NCBI RefSeq assembly: GCF_000744655.1
Contig: NZ_JQMJ01000004.1
Span: 2,108,001-2,172,000 of the forward strand
Source: Streptacidiphilus rugosus AM-16
GTDB lineage: Bacteria > Actinomycetota > Actinomycetes > Streptomycetales > Streptomycetaceae
DNA: 64,000 nt
Reading direction: 5' to 3'
Below, piece by piece: positions 63,078 through 64,000 of the stretch. How positions within the stretch are numbered: position 1 is the stretch's first letter; the number at the start of each line of letters is the position of its first letter. A program made the position numbers and the translations under genes. Below the pieces are notes generated by a model. That model saw only the letters and a list, made by a program, of their open reading frames with translations, searched no databases and was not told where the DNA came from.

Positions 63078-63272
63078 AGAACAGGCGGTCCGCCGTCTCG
63101 TGAGCTGCCCCACACGGTAGACAGAGGGTCACCATCAGACGCCCGCGCGTGACCGAATCCGAACTCTTTCCCGCGTCCTCGCGGCGCCAACCGTGACCCC
63201 GACCACATCCGGTGCGTTTGTCATCACGGCCGGGCAGACGCGCTCCGGCCCCCGCGATTCGAGGAGTCATTC

Positions 63273-64000
63273 GTGCAGCGCATGATCGACGTCAGCGACG
63301 AGGTCCGTGCCGAGATCGGTGACGACGAGGCCGACCGCCTGCTCCAGGGGGCGACCGCCCCCGACCGCTACGACTGCACCTCCTGCCGCGCGCCAGGCGA
63401 CGTGACGCAGGACCCGACGGCGACGGTGCTGTTCGTCGGCGAGGAGACGGCGGTCCTGGCCTTCGCCCACTCCCGTTGCATCCCGTCCCAGGTGGTCGAG
63501 GTGGCCGAGGAGCAGTTGCAGGGCGCCGTCCGCAGCATCAGCGCCGCGATGGCGGCGCCGGCCGAGCCCGTCCCCATGCCGGCCCCCGCCCCCGTCCCGA
63601 TGCCGACGGGCGGCGGCCAGACCGCGCCCGCCGTCCTCGGGGTGACCTGCGGCCTGGTGCTGTGCCAGCAGGGCCCCTTCCCCGGAACGCCGCGCGCGGC
63701 GCTGGTCGTCGAGCCGACGGGCCCGGTCGGGCGGCCCGGCACGACGGTGGGCGAGGACGCGTTCGTGGAGCTGCTGCAGGAGCACGGCTTCCAGCTCATC
63801 GCCGACGTGGACCGCCCGCCGGCGCAGCTGCGCGGCTGGTCGGTCCTGATGGCCATGGGGCAGCTCCACGCCGTCCTCCAGCCCGCGCAGGGCGGCGGCA
63901 CGAACGCCTGGTGGCAGGCGCACGCGCCGTTGCAGGTCACCGACGCGTGGCGGTCGGCTGCTTCGCAGCAGGCCGAGGTCATCATGTACGCGGCCCCGGC
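63273..64000 (+). CDS. protein with CxxC motif, cut by the right edge
   Basis: 242 codons from GTG 63273 behind GAGGAG (63261-63266); the frame is open to the end of the window. N-terminal part has YDCTSCRAPGDV and a later AHSRCIP, so Cys-x2-Cys...His/Cys could bind zinc. A Met/Pro/Ala-rich linker near residue 100 joins a second domain (LGVTCGLVLC...WWQAHAPLQVTDAW). No membrane segment. A conserved actinomycete hypothetical in appearance; I cannot name it. Confidence 0.72.
   Translation, partial: MQRMIDVSDEVRAEIGDDEADRLLQGATAPDRYDCTSCRAPGDVTQDPTATVLFVGEETAVLAFAHSRCIPSQVVEVAEEQLQGAVRSISAAMAAPAEPVPMPAPAPVPMPTGGGQTAPAVLGVTCGLVLCQQGPFPGTPRAALVVEPTGPVGRPGTTVGEDAFVELLQEHGFQLIADVDRPPAQLRGWSVLMAMGQLHAVLQPAQGGGTNAWWQAHAPLQVTDAWRSAASQQAEVIMYAAP

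Overview
The window is 64 kb of very GC-rich DNA with strong third-position G/C bias, GTG/ATG starts behind GGAGG-type sites and no encoded tRNA CCA ends. The order lipB, lipA, a short ORF, a DUF4191 protein, an RDD protein and glnA is the Streptomyces order (S. coelicolor SCO2193-SCO2198, from memory). The organism is therefore a Streptomyces-like actinomycete (Streptomyces, Kitasatospora or Streptacidiphilus). The assignment rests on synteny and composition only.

Layout. 1-3.4 kb: a cut PucR-type regulator, then an aldo/keto reductase-TetR pair with its operator. 3.4-8.9 kb: core lipoate synthesis and glnA, with a clear GlnR site before glnA. 9.0-15.6 kb: an accessory island with a small membrane protein, a caspase-fold protease, a large protein with kinase motifs, and a convergent TPR protein; two unusual tRNA-like genes follow. 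15.8-24.98 kb: a polyamine/GABA-type catabolic operon (aldehyde dehydrogenase, aminotransferase, permease, aspartase) with a divergent TetR, then a RidA-DUF1028-M20 amidohydrolase operon with a divergent LysR. 26.2-32.7 kb: flavoprotein, ECF sigma factor coupled to an SRPBCC protein, Fpg/Nei glycosylase, zinc-ribbon protein, MFS exporter. 32.9-36.9 kb: a type VII secretion-like cassette (two helical substrate-like proteins and a mycosin) containing a low-GC block, then a SpoIIE-type phosphatase. 36.9-41.6 kb: DHA2 exporter, AlkB, DUF222-HNH nuclease, ArsR pair. 41.7-48.3 kb: acyl-CoA genes (PaaK ligase, AMACR-like racemase, FadA, FadB). 48.4-54.9 kb: two membrane glycosyltransferase-like proteins, an aquaporin-like protein, an alpha/beta hydrolase. 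55.0-61.2 kb: a branched-chain amino-acid-type ABC system in which LivH, LivM and LivG are fused in one polypeptide, with a divergent binding protein and lipoprotein. 61.2-64 kb: two Rpf-LysM cell-wall hydrolases, the second with a long structured leader and a Crp-like site, and a gene cut by the right edge.

The strongest candidate for a little-described system is the 9.0-15.2 kb island. Three co-directional genes separated by 1-9 bp encode a membrane anchor, a protease with the caspase His/Cys dyad, and a kinase-fold protein with a very large insertion. A TPR protein ends against them with a 95-bp antisense overlap. This is the architecture expected of an inducible suicide or conflict system, but its function is inferred. 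Other points worth checking: two cloverleaves with leucine anticodons and no long variable arm; a frame-shifting 12-15 bp repeat at the start of a glycosyltransferase; a composition break inside the mycosin gene; and several near-perfect operators whose regulator is not encoded nearby.
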